Shown piece by piece: positions 36,976 through 46,015 of a stretch of 64,000 nt of DNA; the stretch's first letter is position 1, and the number at the start of each line of letters is the position of its first letter. The translations under genes were made by a program, and so were the position numbers. The notes below the pieces were generated by a model, which worked only from the letters and a program-made list of their open reading frames with translations, was not told the DNA's origin and did no database searches. Source of the stretch: Acidobacteriaceae bacterium (GTDB lineage Bacteria > Acidobacteriota > Terriglobia > Terriglobales > Acidobacteriaceae); NCBI GenBank assembly GCA_030041435.1, contig JASHNW010000027.1, positions 1 through 64,000 of the forward strand. Direction: 5' to 3'.

Positions 36976-39900
36976 TCAGAAGTTGAATTTCAACGCGCCC
37001 TGCAGAATCCGCGGAGGTGCGGCGCTCACTACGTTGCCAAACGTCGAGCTGCCGATGTCCCCATCGACTGCAGCCGGTCCGTTGAACTGCGTATGGTTGA
37101 AGACGTTGAACGCCTCTACACGAAAGAGCAGCGACTTCGATTCGGTGAGCGGCAGATTCTTTGCCGCCGCCATGTCGTAGTTGTCCGCTCCAGGACCATA
37201 GAAGAACCGCCGCTTCGCCGTGCCCGGGGTCCCCAGCGCGTTCATGGAGAATGCCGCCGTATTGAAATAGTTGTTGCCACTGGTACGTGGATTACGGCTC
37301 AGGTGCAGCGCGCCACTCAAATCCGGCTCATCGATGCTGCTGTTGTTCACACCATTAGGATTGGTCCCGATCAGCGAGTTGTCGCCATTGTCGATCATGG
37401 TCACAGGAAAGCCGCTGGCGAACCGCGTAATGCCGGAGAGAGACCAGCCATTCGTCAGCCGGCTGGGGTGAAGCCACCGGTCGAAGGGAAGCTGGTATTC
37501 ATAGCTCACGACAAAATTGTGCTTCACGTCGAACGCGGACAGCGCGTAGCTGAGCGACGGGTTAAAGGGATTGACCTCTTCCCCGATGTTCGACGACTGA
37601 TCCATCGACTTGCTGAACGTATAACTGGCGGAAAACTCCAGCCGCCCCGTGGTGTGGCGCGCGCTTAGCTCCAGCGCGTTGTAGTTGGCGTGCCCGATGT
37701 TGGACTGCAGCGCGTTGCTGCCGAAGTTCGGCCCCAGCGGTCCGCGCGTTCCGTTGACTTGCCCTCCGCCAACGGGATAGTAAACGCTGTCCTCACCGCC
37801 GGCTCCGCAGGTCAGCGTCCCCGGCATCACTTCGCCGGGCCGGCTTAGGCTCAGGCAAAGGGCAGGGTTGCCGGGGTTCGCCTCGATCAGCACCCGCTGC
37901 CGATGCGTCGACGTGCCCACGTAATTCGCTTCGAGGACGGTATTGGGCCCCGCCTGGCGTTCGATGGATAACATCCACTCCTCGGTGTACGGCGTCCGAT
38001 TGTGGATGTCGTACCCAGGGATGCCGCTGATCGGCTCGTAAGCAGACCACTCGATGCTCGAATCGGGATGTTTGGCTGATGAATTGAGCGGCGCAAACTT
38101 ATAAGGGAAGGGCTGACCGTAATTGGTCCCATCCGCTGCGCTGATGAACGGCGTAGCGAAGAGTGGCGGCGCAGGGCTGCTGTAGGTGGTGCCATACGGC
38201 GCGTTGGCGGCCAGCACGCTGATCGCCGCCGCATCGATCGCCGTATAGAAGTCTCCAAAGCTCGTCCGGATGCTCGTCGCTCCCGGAGCACCCAGGATCC
38301 GCTCCAAAGGACCGGTCGCCACATGAGGAGACCAGGCCAGCCCCACTCGCGGCGACAGATCGAGCCTATCGACGGATGCAAGGGTCTTCGGAATTCCAGG
38401 ATCGCCGGGATACAGAATGCCCGCTGGTGCGCCCGGGAAGACCACCGACTGCTCGCCGGGAACGAACGTTGAAATCTGATTGTATTTTTCCGACCACGGC
38501 GAGATGCGGTCCCAGCGCAGACCGTAGTTGAAGGTCAGATTCTCGCGCAGGTGCCAGCTGTCCTGAGCAAACAGGCCAGCATATCTGTTGCGCGCATAAA
38601 ACGGGTTGAGCTGGCTCTGATTGAACTGGCTGGGAACTCCGATGAGAAAATCGGCGAAGTCAACGCCCGTTTCGGTGCCGGAAAAAACGAAATTGCCGTT
38701 GAACTGTGCGATAGGCGCGGCATTGATCTGGTCGGCGTGGAATTCCGCGCCGAATTTCATCGTGTGCGCGCCAGCCACCTTCGCGAAGCTGTCCGAGATC
38801 TGATACGTGTTGTTCACCTGAATCAGCTGGTTCGCCGCTGCGCCGGTGGAGTAGCCGTTAAAATTCAGGTTCTCCACGCTCTGCCCTTTGGGATCGAGCG
38901 CGACGATACTCGGCGTGCCGTCCGGATTCGTGAAACCCTGCGCAGCGAGACTCACGTTGCGTCCCCCCACCGGCTGCCCCAGGTTCGTGTTGTCGCGCAT
39001 GAAGCTCAGGTGCAGCTCGTTCACCATGGTCGCGCCCAGAATCTTCGTATCGCCCAGCGCGATCAGCTGCGCGCGCCCCGTGGTCAGCGCGTCGAACCCG
39101 GGAACGCTGGCGCCGCTCTGGGCCACCGGATAAGGATTATCCAGATTGAAGTTGTCGATGAAGTAGTACGCCGAAAGGTAGCCCCAGCGCGTGTTCCCAT
39201 CCAGCCGCGCTCCCGCCTTGTCGTCCTCGACCGTCTGGTTATAGGCCGAGGTGGCGAAGGCGCCCGCGGCCGTGTTGGGCGCCGGGATGTACTGCAACAT
39301 CCGTTGCGCTGGCACCGACCACGCCGCCTGCGGAATAACCGCGTTTGGGAAAACGCAGGTGGAAGACGTACAGCCAGGCTGATAATAACGTTCGCCCGCG
39401 CTCACCACGTATCCCAGCTTCCGGCTCAGAAGACTGGCGAAGTACGGCCCGCCTACCGTTCCCGTAAGCAGATTCCCGCCCGGCCCATTCGTGAAGTCCA
39501 GCAGGTTGCCGGTGCGATCGGCAATCGAAGGCACCGGAATGCTCCCCGTATCGATGCCCTGTGTCTGTCGCGTTCCCTGATAGTCGAGAAAGAAGAAAAG
39601 CCGGTCGCGCCGGATGGGCCCGCCCAGCGTCCCGCCAAACTGGTTCTGCCGAAACTGCCCGCGCGCCGGGGAAAAATAATTCCGCGCGTCCAGATCCGTG
39701 TTGCGCAGAAAGTTGAATGCATCGCCGTGCAATGTATTGCCGCCCGATTTGGTGATCACGCTGATCTGGCCGCCGCTGTACTCGCCGTATTCGGCGTCGA
39801 AGTCGCCGGTCACGATGCGGAATTCCGCGATGGCGTCGAGGTTCGGAATAATCGCCGTGCCCGCGTTTACATCCTCTTCTGCATCGCTGCCGTTCACGCT

Positions 39901-40524
39901 GAAATAATTCGCGGTCTCCCGTTGCCCGTTCACCGAAAGATTGCCGGGATTGAGCGTGCCCGAAGGATTCAGGATGGTCGCGCCGACGTCCTGTACTGTA
40001 GACGACGTGATCGCAGAAGACGGAGCCACGCCTGGCTGGAGCGAGAGCAGATCGGTGTAGCTGCGGCCATTGAGCGGAACAGCGGTCATCTGCCGGCCAT
40101 CGATCACCTGGCCCATCTGCGTGCTGGTGGTCTCAATGTGGAGAGCGTTGTCCGCGACCGTCACCGTCTGCTGAACGGTTCCCGGCTGAAGAACCACGTC
40201 GAGCGTGAGGGCAGCGTTGGTGTCGAGCACAATGCCACTCCGCCGATACACCTCAAAGCCCGGCGCTTCCACGCGCAGTTCATAGCAGCCGACGGGCAAA
40301 ACCGGCAACGTGTAGAAGCCCTGGCTGTCGGTCTGGGCATGATACGAGAGCCCGGTATCGGCATCCTGAAGCGTCACGCTGACCCTCGGAAACACCGCGC
40401 CCGACGAATCCCTAACCGTGCCTGAAATGCTCCCCGCAACGCTGCCCCAGGCCGCGGTCGTTGCGTACAAAACAAAGGCGATGCAGGCCAAAAGGAGAGC
40501 AAACTTGGTCCCTGGCTTTCTCAC
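36976..40524 (-). CDS. Very large TonB-dependent receptor with carboxypeptidase-regulatory-like domain (Oar-like)
   Basis: An 1182-residue outer-membrane protein. Signal peptide (KFALLLACIAFVLYATTAAWG), then a CarboxypepD_reg-like domain (ISGTVRDSSGAVFPRVSVTLQDADTG...YELRVEAPGFEVY). A plug follows with VPLNGRSYTDLLSLQPGV and EYSGGQISVITKSGGN, and a barrel of ~900 residues ends in ...RILQGALKFNF, a C-terminal phenylalanine as in outer-membrane barrels. Oar-type receptors in Acidobacteria probably import large polymers; substrate unknown. GTG 40524 has AAGGA 9 nt upstream. A CRP-like palindrome lies ~120 bases upstream. TonB itself is not in the window, but an ExbB/ExbD pair is at the right end. 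Confidence 0.88.
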   Translation of the reverse strand: MRKPGTKFALLLACIAFVLYATTAAWGSVAGSISGTVRDSSGAVFPRVSVTLQDADTGLSYHAQTDSQGFYTLPVLPVGCYELRVEAPGFEVYRRSGIVLDTNAALTLDVVLQPGTVQQTVTVADNALHIETTSTQMGQVIDGRQMTAVPLNGRSYTDLLSLQPGVAPSSAITSSTVQDVGATILNPSGTLNPGNLSVNGQRETANYFSVNGSDAEEDVNAGTAIIPNLDAIAEFRIVTGDFDAEYGEYSGGQISVITKSGGNTLHGDAFNFLRNTDLDARNYFSPARGQFRQNQFGGTLGGPIRRDRLFFFLDYQGTRQTQGIDTGSIPVPSIADRTGNLLDFTNGPGGNLLTGTVGGPYFASLLSRKLGYVVSAGERYYQPGCTSSTCVFPNAVIPQAAWSVPAQRMLQYIPAPNTAAGAFATSAYNQTVEDDKAGARLDGNTRWGYLSAYYFIDNFNLDNPYPVAQSGASVPGFDALTTGRAQLIALGDTKILGATMVNELHLSFMRDNTNLGQPVGGRNVSLAAQGFTNPDGTPSIVALDPKGQSVENLNFNGYSTGAAANQLIQVNNTYQISDSFAKVAGAHTMKFGAEFHADQINAAPIAQFNGNFVFSGTETGVDFADFLIGVPSQFNQSQLNPFYARNRYAGLFAQDSWHLRENLTFNYGLRWDRISPWSEKYNQISTFVPGEQSVVFPGAPAGILYPGDPGIPKTLASVDRLDLSPRVGLAWSPHVATGPLERILGAPGATSIRTSFGDFYTAIDAAAISVLAANAPYGTTYSSPAPPLFATPFISAADGTNYGQPFPYKFAPLNSSAKHPDSSIEWSAYEPISGIPGYDIHNRTPYTEEWMLSIERQAGPNTVLEANYVGTSTHRQRVLIEANPGNPALCLSLSRPGEVMPGTLTCGAGGEDSVYYPVGGGQVNGTRGPLGPNFGSNALQSNIGHANYNALELSARHTTGRLEFSASYTFSKSMDQSSNIGEEVNPFNPSLSYALSAFDVKHNFVVSYEYQLPFDRWLHPSRLTNGWSLSGITRFASGFPVTMIDNGDNSLIGTNPNGVNNSSIDEPDLSGALHLSRNPRTSGNNYFNTAAFSMNALGTPGTAKRRFFYGPGADNYDMAAAKNLPLTESKSLLFRVEAFNVFNHTQFNGPAAVDGDIGSSTFGNVVSAAPPRILQGALKFNF

Positions 40525-40613
40525 TGCGGCAGTCCTTCAGTTGAGGTAATTTGGCGGCCGGAGAATCTGGGGATCGTCAGCACGCCGAATCCAGACCATT
40601 TCGGTCTTGATTT

Positions 40614-40660
40614 AATATACGACAACTTTAGTCCTGGTTCACGCAGTGATTTAAATCACA
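40614..40660 (-). promoter_or_regulatory. CRP/FNR-family-like site and candidate promoter of the 1182-residue receptor
   Basis: The 14-bp perfect palindrome GTGATTTAAATCAC is at 40646-40659. On the minus strand the extended site reads TGTGA-TTTAAA-TCACT, nine of ten matches to the CRP consensus TGTGA-N6-TCACA. A -10-like TATATT (40619-40614) follows, putting the palindrome centre at about -45. An activator site for the receptor gene is the simplest reading. The rest of the 40525-40883 stretch shows no gene. Confidence 0.5.
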
Positions 40661-40883
40661 CAACATTTCGGCGCGCTCGCAATGCCTCATCGCGGCCCCA
40701 ACCTTTTCGATGAGCCGTTGGCGATGGGGCGCTCCTGAAGATCCCTGACGTCAGAAGCCTCCAGCTGCCGAGCACACATCCTGGATGATGGCCAGCAGCG
40801 CGCACCGGCGAACGATTCCACGGCGCGCGCCCAGATTGCAGATCGCCGTTCACCATACCGGATACGCTTTTTCGGCTCTCCCC

Positions 40884-40923
40884 TTGACATTCGACCGGAA
40901 CCGGATTACGTTCAGGTCGAATG
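40884..40923 (+). promoter_or_regulatory. padR promoter with an overlapping 9-bp dyad; predicted leaderless transcript
   Basis: TTGACA (40884-40889), a 17-base spacer and TACGTT (40907-40912). The arms CATTCGACC (40888-40896) and GGTCGAATG (40915-40923) form a perfect dyad that covers the -35 end and the start codon. Transcription should begin at ~40919-40921, right at ATG 40921. PadR proteins usually repress their own promoters at such palindromes. Confidence 0.65.
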
Positions 40924-41280
40924 ACGACTGGAGAGCTGGACAGCCAACTCGAACTCCTGCAGGGCACCCTCGATCTGCTCATCCTGCAGACGCTCGCCTT
41001 CGGGCCGGCTCATGGACACGCGATTGCCCGCATCATTCAGCAAAGGTCTGACGAAGTGTTGCAGGTGGGCCACGGGTCGCTCTATCCGGCCCTCCAGCGC
41101 CTGCTGAAGCGCGGGCTCATCGTCGCCGATGACGGCTTGTCCGAGAACAATCGCAAGGCGCGGTTTTACCGCCTCACGGCAAAGGGCCGCAAACGGCTCT
41201 CGGCGGAGACCTCAAAATGGCAGCGATTCTCCAGTGCGATTGCGCGCCTGCTCTCTCCGCTGCCGAACCAGAATCCATAG
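40921..41280 (+). CDS. PadR-family transcriptional regulator
   Basis: A 119-residue winged-helix regulator: [29 protein letters not shown], then the wing region [41 protein letters not shown] and a short C-terminal helix for dimerisation. In Acidobacteria this type sits next to orphan MacB/FtsX-like permeases and probably represses the unit. A perfect palindrome overlaps its own promoter. The ATG 40921 appears to be at the 5' end of the mRNA, with no ribosome site. The permease follows 31 bases downstream. Confidence 0.92.
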   Translation: MTTGELDSQLELLQGTLDLLILQTLAFGPAHGHAIARIIQQRSDEVLQVGHGSLYPALQRLLKRGLIVADDGLSENNRKARFYRLTAKGRKRLSAETSKWQRFSSAIARLLSPLPNQNP

Positions 41281-41311
41281 GCCCGAACGTTTCCGAAAGA
41301 GGCATCATGCC

Positions 41312-43948
41312 ATGAAGCCGTGGGAAGCGCACAGAGAGCGCCTGGAAGGCGAAATGCAGGCGCACATCGACCTCGAAACGCAGGAGAACATCGACGCGGG
41401 CATGTCCCCGGCGGAAGCCCGCGAGGCCGCGATGCGGAAGTTTGGCAGCCTTCTGCTCGCCAGCGACCAGTCGCGCGAGGCATGGGGATGGCTGGGTCCG
41501 GAGCGGCTTTGGCAGGACATGCGTTTTGCGCTGCGCGGCTTCCGGAAGAATACTGGCTTCACCGTGGTGGCGCTGCTCTCGCTCATGCTGGGCATTGGGG
41601 CGAGCATTGCGCTTTTCAGCGTGGTGTACGGAGTGCTGATCGCGCCGTATCCCTACGCCAGACCGAATCAGATCTGGGCGCCCGCGGTGCTGGGCCCCAA
41701 CGACGCCGTCCACGGCTGGCACTGGTATTCGCAGCGCGAGCTGGATGAGATTCAGAAGCTGCCGGCGTTTTCCGACGTCATGGCTACCAGCGTCAAGCCG
41801 GTCCTGCTGACGGGCGGCATCAACCCGGAGAACTTCTACGGCGTCTTCCTTACCGGCGGAGCTTTCAATTTCCTCGATGTGAAGCCACTCCTCGGGCGCA
41901 CGATCCAGCCCTTCGATATCGGCCCCGGCGGCGAGCCCGCGCCCGTGGTGGTGCTCAGTTACGGATTCTGGCAGCGCTTCTTCTCGGGCGATCCGCACGC
42001 CATCGGCCGCACCATCACCCTGGACGACGTGCCGCGCACCATCATCGGCGTGATGCCGCCGCGCTTCGGCTGGTGGACCAGCGAGGCCTTCTGGCTGCCC
42101 CTGCGCACGGATCCAAAGGACCTCTCCGGCCTCGCGGTCATCATGCGGCTGGCTCCCGGCGTCACGCAGCACGCCGCCGAGCAGCAACTGAACCAGCTCA
42201 ATATCCGCTTTGCTGCCGAGCGCCCCAGCGATTATCCGAAAGGTCAGCTGCGCACGATCCTGCTCAACTACATGGACATCACGGTGGCCAGCGGCGACAT
42301 GAGCGCGAGCCTGCATCTGCTGTTCGCGGCCGTCGGCCTGCTGCTGCTCATCGCCTGCGTCAACGTGGCCAATCTGCAACTGGCGAGGACTACCGGGCGC
42401 GCCCGCGAAATTGCCATGCGCCTGGCCATCGGCGCCGGCCGGGCCCGCCTGGTGCGGCAACTCCTCACCGAGAGTGTGCTGTTGTCAGTGGTGGGCGGCG
42501 CGCTCGGCGTGTTGTTCGCCCTGGGTGCCACACACCTCATCGTCGCCCTCATCCCGCCGGACTATGTGCCCAACGAAGCCCGCATCGCCATCAACGGCTG
42601 GGTGTTGCTCTTTTCGCTCGGCGTCTCCATGCTCACCGGCATCCTGTTCGGCCTTGCGCCCGCGCTGCGTTCGTCGCGGCCCGACCTGGTGGGCACGCTG
42701 AAAGACGGCGGAGGCGGCGCCACCGGCAGCGTGCGCGGACGCGCCATGCGCAGCTGGCTGGTGGTGGCGGAGATCGCGTTGTCCGTGATCCTGCTCTCCG
42801 GAGCCAGCCTCGCGGTACGGGGCTTTGTGCAGCTCCTGCACGTCGATCCGGGCTTCCAGCCGGAGCGCGTGTTGCGCCTCAGCGTGACGCTGGGGCCGAA
42901 ACGCTACCCCACCTGGCAACAGCGCAATGTGCTCGACCGCAATCTGCTGGCTGGCATCGTGAACCTGCCCGGCGTCGAGGCCGCGGAGCTCGGCAACGGA
43001 GGACTGCCGTATGGTGGATGGCGCTCGTCCTATACGATCGCCGGCCAAGCGCGCACCGACGGCCGCAAGGTGGCGCTCGCCCTCATCAGCAGCCAGTATC
43101 CGCAGACGCTGGACATTCCGCTGAAACACGGACGCGAATTTACCGAGGCTGAAATGGAGAGCGGCATGCGCGTGGCGCTCATCAACGAGAGTGCAGCGCG
43201 GCTTTGGCCCGCGGGCGAGGACCCAGTGGGCCGCTCCATGCAAATCGACGATCTGGCGCATCCGCCGGATGACCCGCAGGTGCTCGCGGCCCCGGGCATC
43301 GCAGCGGGCGTGACCATCGTGGGCGTGATTGGCGATACAAGAAACGATGGCCTGGCAGAGGCGCCGTTTCCGGCGGTCTACCTGCCCTACACTCTGTACG
43401 CGCCGCCCGAGCGCGAGCTGGCCGTGCGCACCAGCGGCGATCCTCTGTCGCTCGTCAATGCCGTGCGGCTCAAGGCGCGCGATCTCGACAAGGACCTCGC
43501 TCTCGGCCGCCCGAACACGCTCAACGAGGTCCTGGGCGAAGAGACGCAGCAGCCCCGCTTCTTCATGGCGCTGTTCACTACATTCGCTGCGCTGGGCCTG
43601 GCGCTCGCGGCCATTGGCATTTACAGCGTGATTTCCTATAACGTGACGCAGCGCGTGCAGGAGATCGGCGTGCGCATGGCGCTGGGCGCCAAACGAGGCG
43701 ACATTCTCAGACTAATTTTGCTCGTGGTCGCGAAGTTCGCGTCCCTCGGCCTCGCGATCGGGCTCGTTGGCAGCATCCTCATCGAGCGCCTGGTGCGCTT
43801 CCAGCTGTTCACGAGGACCTCCTTCGGCGTGGCTCCCCTGGCGGCCATTGTGCTGCTCCTCGCCGCAGTCGCGGGGCTCGCCGCATGGCTGCCCGCGGCG
43901 CGCGCCGGCAATCTCGATCCCGTTACGGCGCTCCGGCACGAAGCATGA
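41312..43948 (+). CDS. ADOP-type (acidobacterial duplicated orphan permease) ABC permease
   Basis: An 878-residue membrane protein with a ~60-residue cytoplasmic N-terminus (EMQAHIDLETQENIDAGMSPAEAREAAMRKFG), a first transmembrane segment FTVVALLSLMLGIGASIALFS, and a large MacB-PCD-like periplasmic domain. Further membrane segments are around 350-480 (FAAVGLLLLIACVNVANLQLAR, FtsX-like), and a second PCD/FtsX half ends FGVAPLAAIVLLLAAVAGLAAWLPAARAGNLDPVTALRHE. It has two FtsX-like halves in one chain and no ATP-binding partner nearby, hence 'orphan'. Such proteins may act as mechanotransmission-type exporters or need a distant ATPase. ATG 41312 has AAAGAGG 10 nt upstream. Confidence 0.88.
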   Translation: MKPWEAHRERLEGEMQAHIDLETQENIDAGMSPAEAREAAMRKFGSLLLASDQSREAWGWLGPERLWQDMRFALRGFRKNTGFTVVALLSLMLGIGASIALFSVVYGVLIAPYPYARPNQIWAPAVLGPNDAVHGWHWYSQRELDEIQKLPAFSDVMATSVKPVLLTGGINPENFYGVFLTGGAFNFLDVKPLLGRTIQPFDIGPGGEPAPVVVLSYGFWQRFFSGDPHAIGRTITLDDVPRTIIGVMPPRFGWWTSEAFWLPLRTDPKDLSGLAVIMRLAPGVTQHAAEQQLNQLNIRFAAERPSDYPKGQLRTILLNYMDITVASGDMSASLHLLFAAVGLLLLIACVNVANLQLARTTGRAREIAMRLAIGAGRARLVRQLLTESVLLSVVGGALGVLFALGATHLIVALIPPDYVPNEARIAINGWVLLFSLGVSMLTGILFGLAPALRSSRPDLVGTLKDGGGGATGSVRGRAMRSWLVVAEIALSVILLSGASLAVRGFVQLLHVDPGFQPERVLRLSVTLGPKRYPTWQQRNVLDRNLLAGIVNLPGVEAAELGNGGLPYGGWRSSYTIAGQARTDGRKVALALISSQYPQTLDIPLKHGREFTEAEMESGMRVALINESAARLWPAGEDPVGRSMQIDDLAHPPDDPQVLAAPGIAAGVTIVGVIGDTRNDGLAEAPFPAVYLPYTLYAPPERELAVRTSGDPLSLVNAVRLKARDLDKDLALGRPNTLNEVLGEETQQPRFFMALFTTFAALGLALAAIGIYSVISYNVTQRVQEIGVRMALGAKRGDILRLILLVVAKFASLGLAIGLVGSILIERLVRFQLFTRTSFGVAPLAAIVLLLAAVAGLAAWLPAARAGNLDPVTALRHEA

Positions 43949-44149
43949 ACTCGTCCGCTTTCAGGCAAGTGACCGGAAACCGGCATCAGTGCCCAAATCT
44001 GTGCAAGGACACAGTTTGAAAAGTTTGACCGGAAAATACCCGCTGCCTTTGCGGTACAGCGGCCAGGAGCGCAACGGACTGTCTGCAGGATCGCAGGGCA
44101 GGATCAAAGCGAACCGGGCGGTTCGCAGCTGGACGGATCCCCCGTTACC

Positions 44150-44461
44150 TCAGTTGTACCAGTGCTCGCGCGTCATCAGCAGGCTGGGAGACGAGGACTC
44201 CCCGAATCCCTCCAGCTGTTCCCGGAGCATCCCGTTATGCTCCAGTGCGACCATCAACTGTTCCTCCAGGCGGAGAACACCCTCCTGGGCTTCCGCGATC
44301 ATTGCGCGCATCGCTATCGGGTCAGCTTTGCCAACAATCCTTTCGATTTCCACCAGCGTCGCCATCACTTTAAGAGCGTTCATCTCGGAACCAACTTCCT
44401 GCGCGAAAACCTCAGCGTGAAACAGATTCTGCAGGAAGAGCCCATTTCGAAGATGTGACAA
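44150..44461 (-). CDS. Small helical hypothetical protein
   Basis: A 103-residue ORF without a known family. It reads like a real protein: a helix-rich, Glu/Leu-heavy pattern (IERIVGKADPIAMRAMIAEAQEGVLRLEEQLMVALEHNGMLREQLEGF). The start is TTG at 44461, or an internal ATG at 44383 (MNALKVMATLVEIER), which would leave 77 residues. No ribosome site is convincing for either. It is divergent from the sugar transporter. Confidence is moderate because no homologue can be checked. Confidence 0.45.
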   Translation of the reverse strand: MSHLRNGLFLQNLFHAEVFAQEVGSEMNALKVMATLVEIERIVGKADPIAMRAMIAEAQEGVLRLEEQLMVALEHNGMLREQLEGFGESSSPSLLMTREHWYN

Positions 44462-44547
44462 ATCTCACCGAGGCTCTGGTGCGCCAAAGTCGCCCCGCCA
44501 CCCACCCTTCGCGGATGGTATGCTTTCCATTCCATGCCTGGAGCCCT

Positions 44548-45876
44548 ATGCGACTGAACGCCATTCTCCTTAAAAGCACGCTGGTCGGCGCTCTCGGCGG
44601 CCTGCTCTTCGGCTTCGATACGGCGGTCATCGCCGGCACCACCCATCAGCTCACTCAGGTCTTTCATCTCAGCGCCGGCGCGCTCGGCCTCACCGTCTCG
44701 ATTGCGCTCTGGGGCACGGTAGTGGGCGCCATCGGTTCCGGGCCGCTCGGCCAGAAGATTGGCGGCCGCGAAGCTCTGCGCATTATGGCGCTGCTCTACC
44801 TGCTTTCGTCGCTCGGCTGCGCCCTCGCGTGGAACTGGTCTTCTCTGCTTGCATTCCGGCTCATCGGCGGCCTTGGCATCGGCGGCTCGTCCGTGCTCGG
44901 CCCGGTTTATCTCGCCGAACTCGCCCCGGCGCGCCTCCGCGGCCGTCTCGTCGGCCTCTTCCAGATCAACATCGTCGCCGGCATCCTGCTCGCTTACGCA
45001 TCCAACTACGCCGTCGCCAGCTTGATCGACGGTGGCCAGGCCTGGCGCTGGCAGTTCGGCGTCGCCACCGTTCCCGCCTTCCTCTTTGCCGTCTTCCTCT
45101 TCGGCATCCCGCGGAGCTCGCGCTGGCTGGTCACGCAGAATCGCATTCCTGAGGCTCGCGCGGTCCTCGAACTGATGGGCACCCCCAACAGCGAAGCCGA
45201 GCTGAAGGAAATCGTCGACTCCATCCACCTTGAGCGCGCGCAGCGCTCCGAGCCGCTCTTCCAGCGTAAGTACCGGCTTCCGATCTTTCTTGCCGTCACC
45301 ATCGGCATGTTCAATCAGCTCGCCGGCATCAACGCGATTCTCTACTATGCGAACGACATCTTCGCTTTCGGCGGCTTCTCGAGCCTCTCTGCCGACAAGC
45401 AGGCCGTCCTGCTCGGCGCCATGAACTTCTGCGCCACGATCCTGGCCATGTCGGTGATCGACAAACTGGGCCGCAAATCCCTCCTGCTCATCGGCTCGGT
45501 CGGAACCGCCGCCTGCCTCGCCGGCGTCGCCGCTATCTTCTCTTTGCAGCGTCACCAGAGCGATCTGGTCTGGCTGCTGGTCGGCTTCATTTTCTTCTTC
45601 TCCATCTCCCAGGGCGCGGTCATCTGGGTCTACATCAGCGAAGTGTTCCCCAATCGCGTCCGTTCCAAAGGTCAGAGCCTCGGCAGTTCATCCCACTGGG
45701 TCATGAACGCCCTCATCTCCGGACTCTTCCCGCTGGTCGCCGCGCATTCCACCGCCACCCCCTTCGTCTTCTTCTCCGCCATGATGGTCGTGCAATTCTT
45801 CGTGGTTCTGCTCATTTACCCCGAAACCAAAGGCGTCAGCCTCGAGCAACTGCAGCGGCGCCTGGGCATCGACTGA
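44548..45876 (+). CDS. Sugar-porter family MFS transporter
   Basis: A 442-residue, 12-segment membrane transporter. The family motifs are clear: GGLLFGFDTAVIAGT in TM1, the GREALRIMAL loop (GR[KR] type), VYLAELAPARLRGRLVG, QLAGINAILYYANDIF in TM7, DKLGRKSLLL, and YISEVFPNRVRSKGQS; the end PETKGVSLEQLQ is the PETKG motif. It should take up a monosaccharide or polyol by proton symport. ATG 44548 precedes TM1, with GGAG just upstream; the long frame from 44455 is not needed. It is a monocistronic unit. A 14-bp tandem repeat overlaps its 3' end. Confidence 0.92.
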   Translation: MRLNAILLKSTLVGALGGLLFGFDTAVIAGTTHQLTQVFHLSAGALGLTVSIALWGTVVGAIGSGPLGQKIGGREALRIMALLYLLSSLGCALAWNWSSLLAFRLIGGLGIGGSSVLGPVYLAELAPARLRGRLVGLFQINIVAGILLAYASNYAVASLIDGGQAWRWQFGVATVPAFLFAVFLFGIPRSSRWLVTQNRIPEARAVLELMGTPNSEAELKEIVDSIHLERAQRSEPLFQRKYRLPIFLAVTIGMFNQLAGINAILYYANDIFAFGGFSSLSADKQAVLLGAMNFCATILAMSVIDKLGRKSLLLIGSVGTAACLAGVAAIFSLQRHQSDLVWLLVGFIFFFSISQGAVIWVYISEVFPNRVRSKGQSLGSSSHWVMNALISGLFPLVAAHSTATPFVFFSAMMVVQFFVVLLIYPETKGVSLEQLQRRLGID

Positions 45877-45904
45877 CTGTTAGTCGTTGTCTGTTAGTCG
45901 TTGT
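45877..45904. repeat. Two tandem copies of CTGTTAGTCGTTGT
   Basis: CTGTTAGTCGTTGT is at 45877-45890 and 45891-45904, directly head to tail. The first bases of copy one overlap the stop-codon end of the transporter. A two-copy microsatellite-like duplication of 14 bp. Confidence 0.55.
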
Positions 45905-46015
45905 GCTCATCCCAATTAACCGGAACGCCAATGCCCCCGGTTAAGCCCTTCCCTTGCAATAGCCCTGCATGTCGCCCCCCGCAATTCAGGTAACGTGGCC
46001 AGCAAAGTACCTGCG

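Noticed and set aside
36772-37668. A 298-codon plus-strand frame starting in the intergenic region and running into the receptor gene
   Set aside because: Most of it is antisense to the receptor coding sequence and its composition is not protein-like.
43949-44149. Possible gene between the ADOP permease and the small helical ORF
   Set aside because: About 200 bases with no protein-like frame; only an unpaired TTGACC without a suitable -10.
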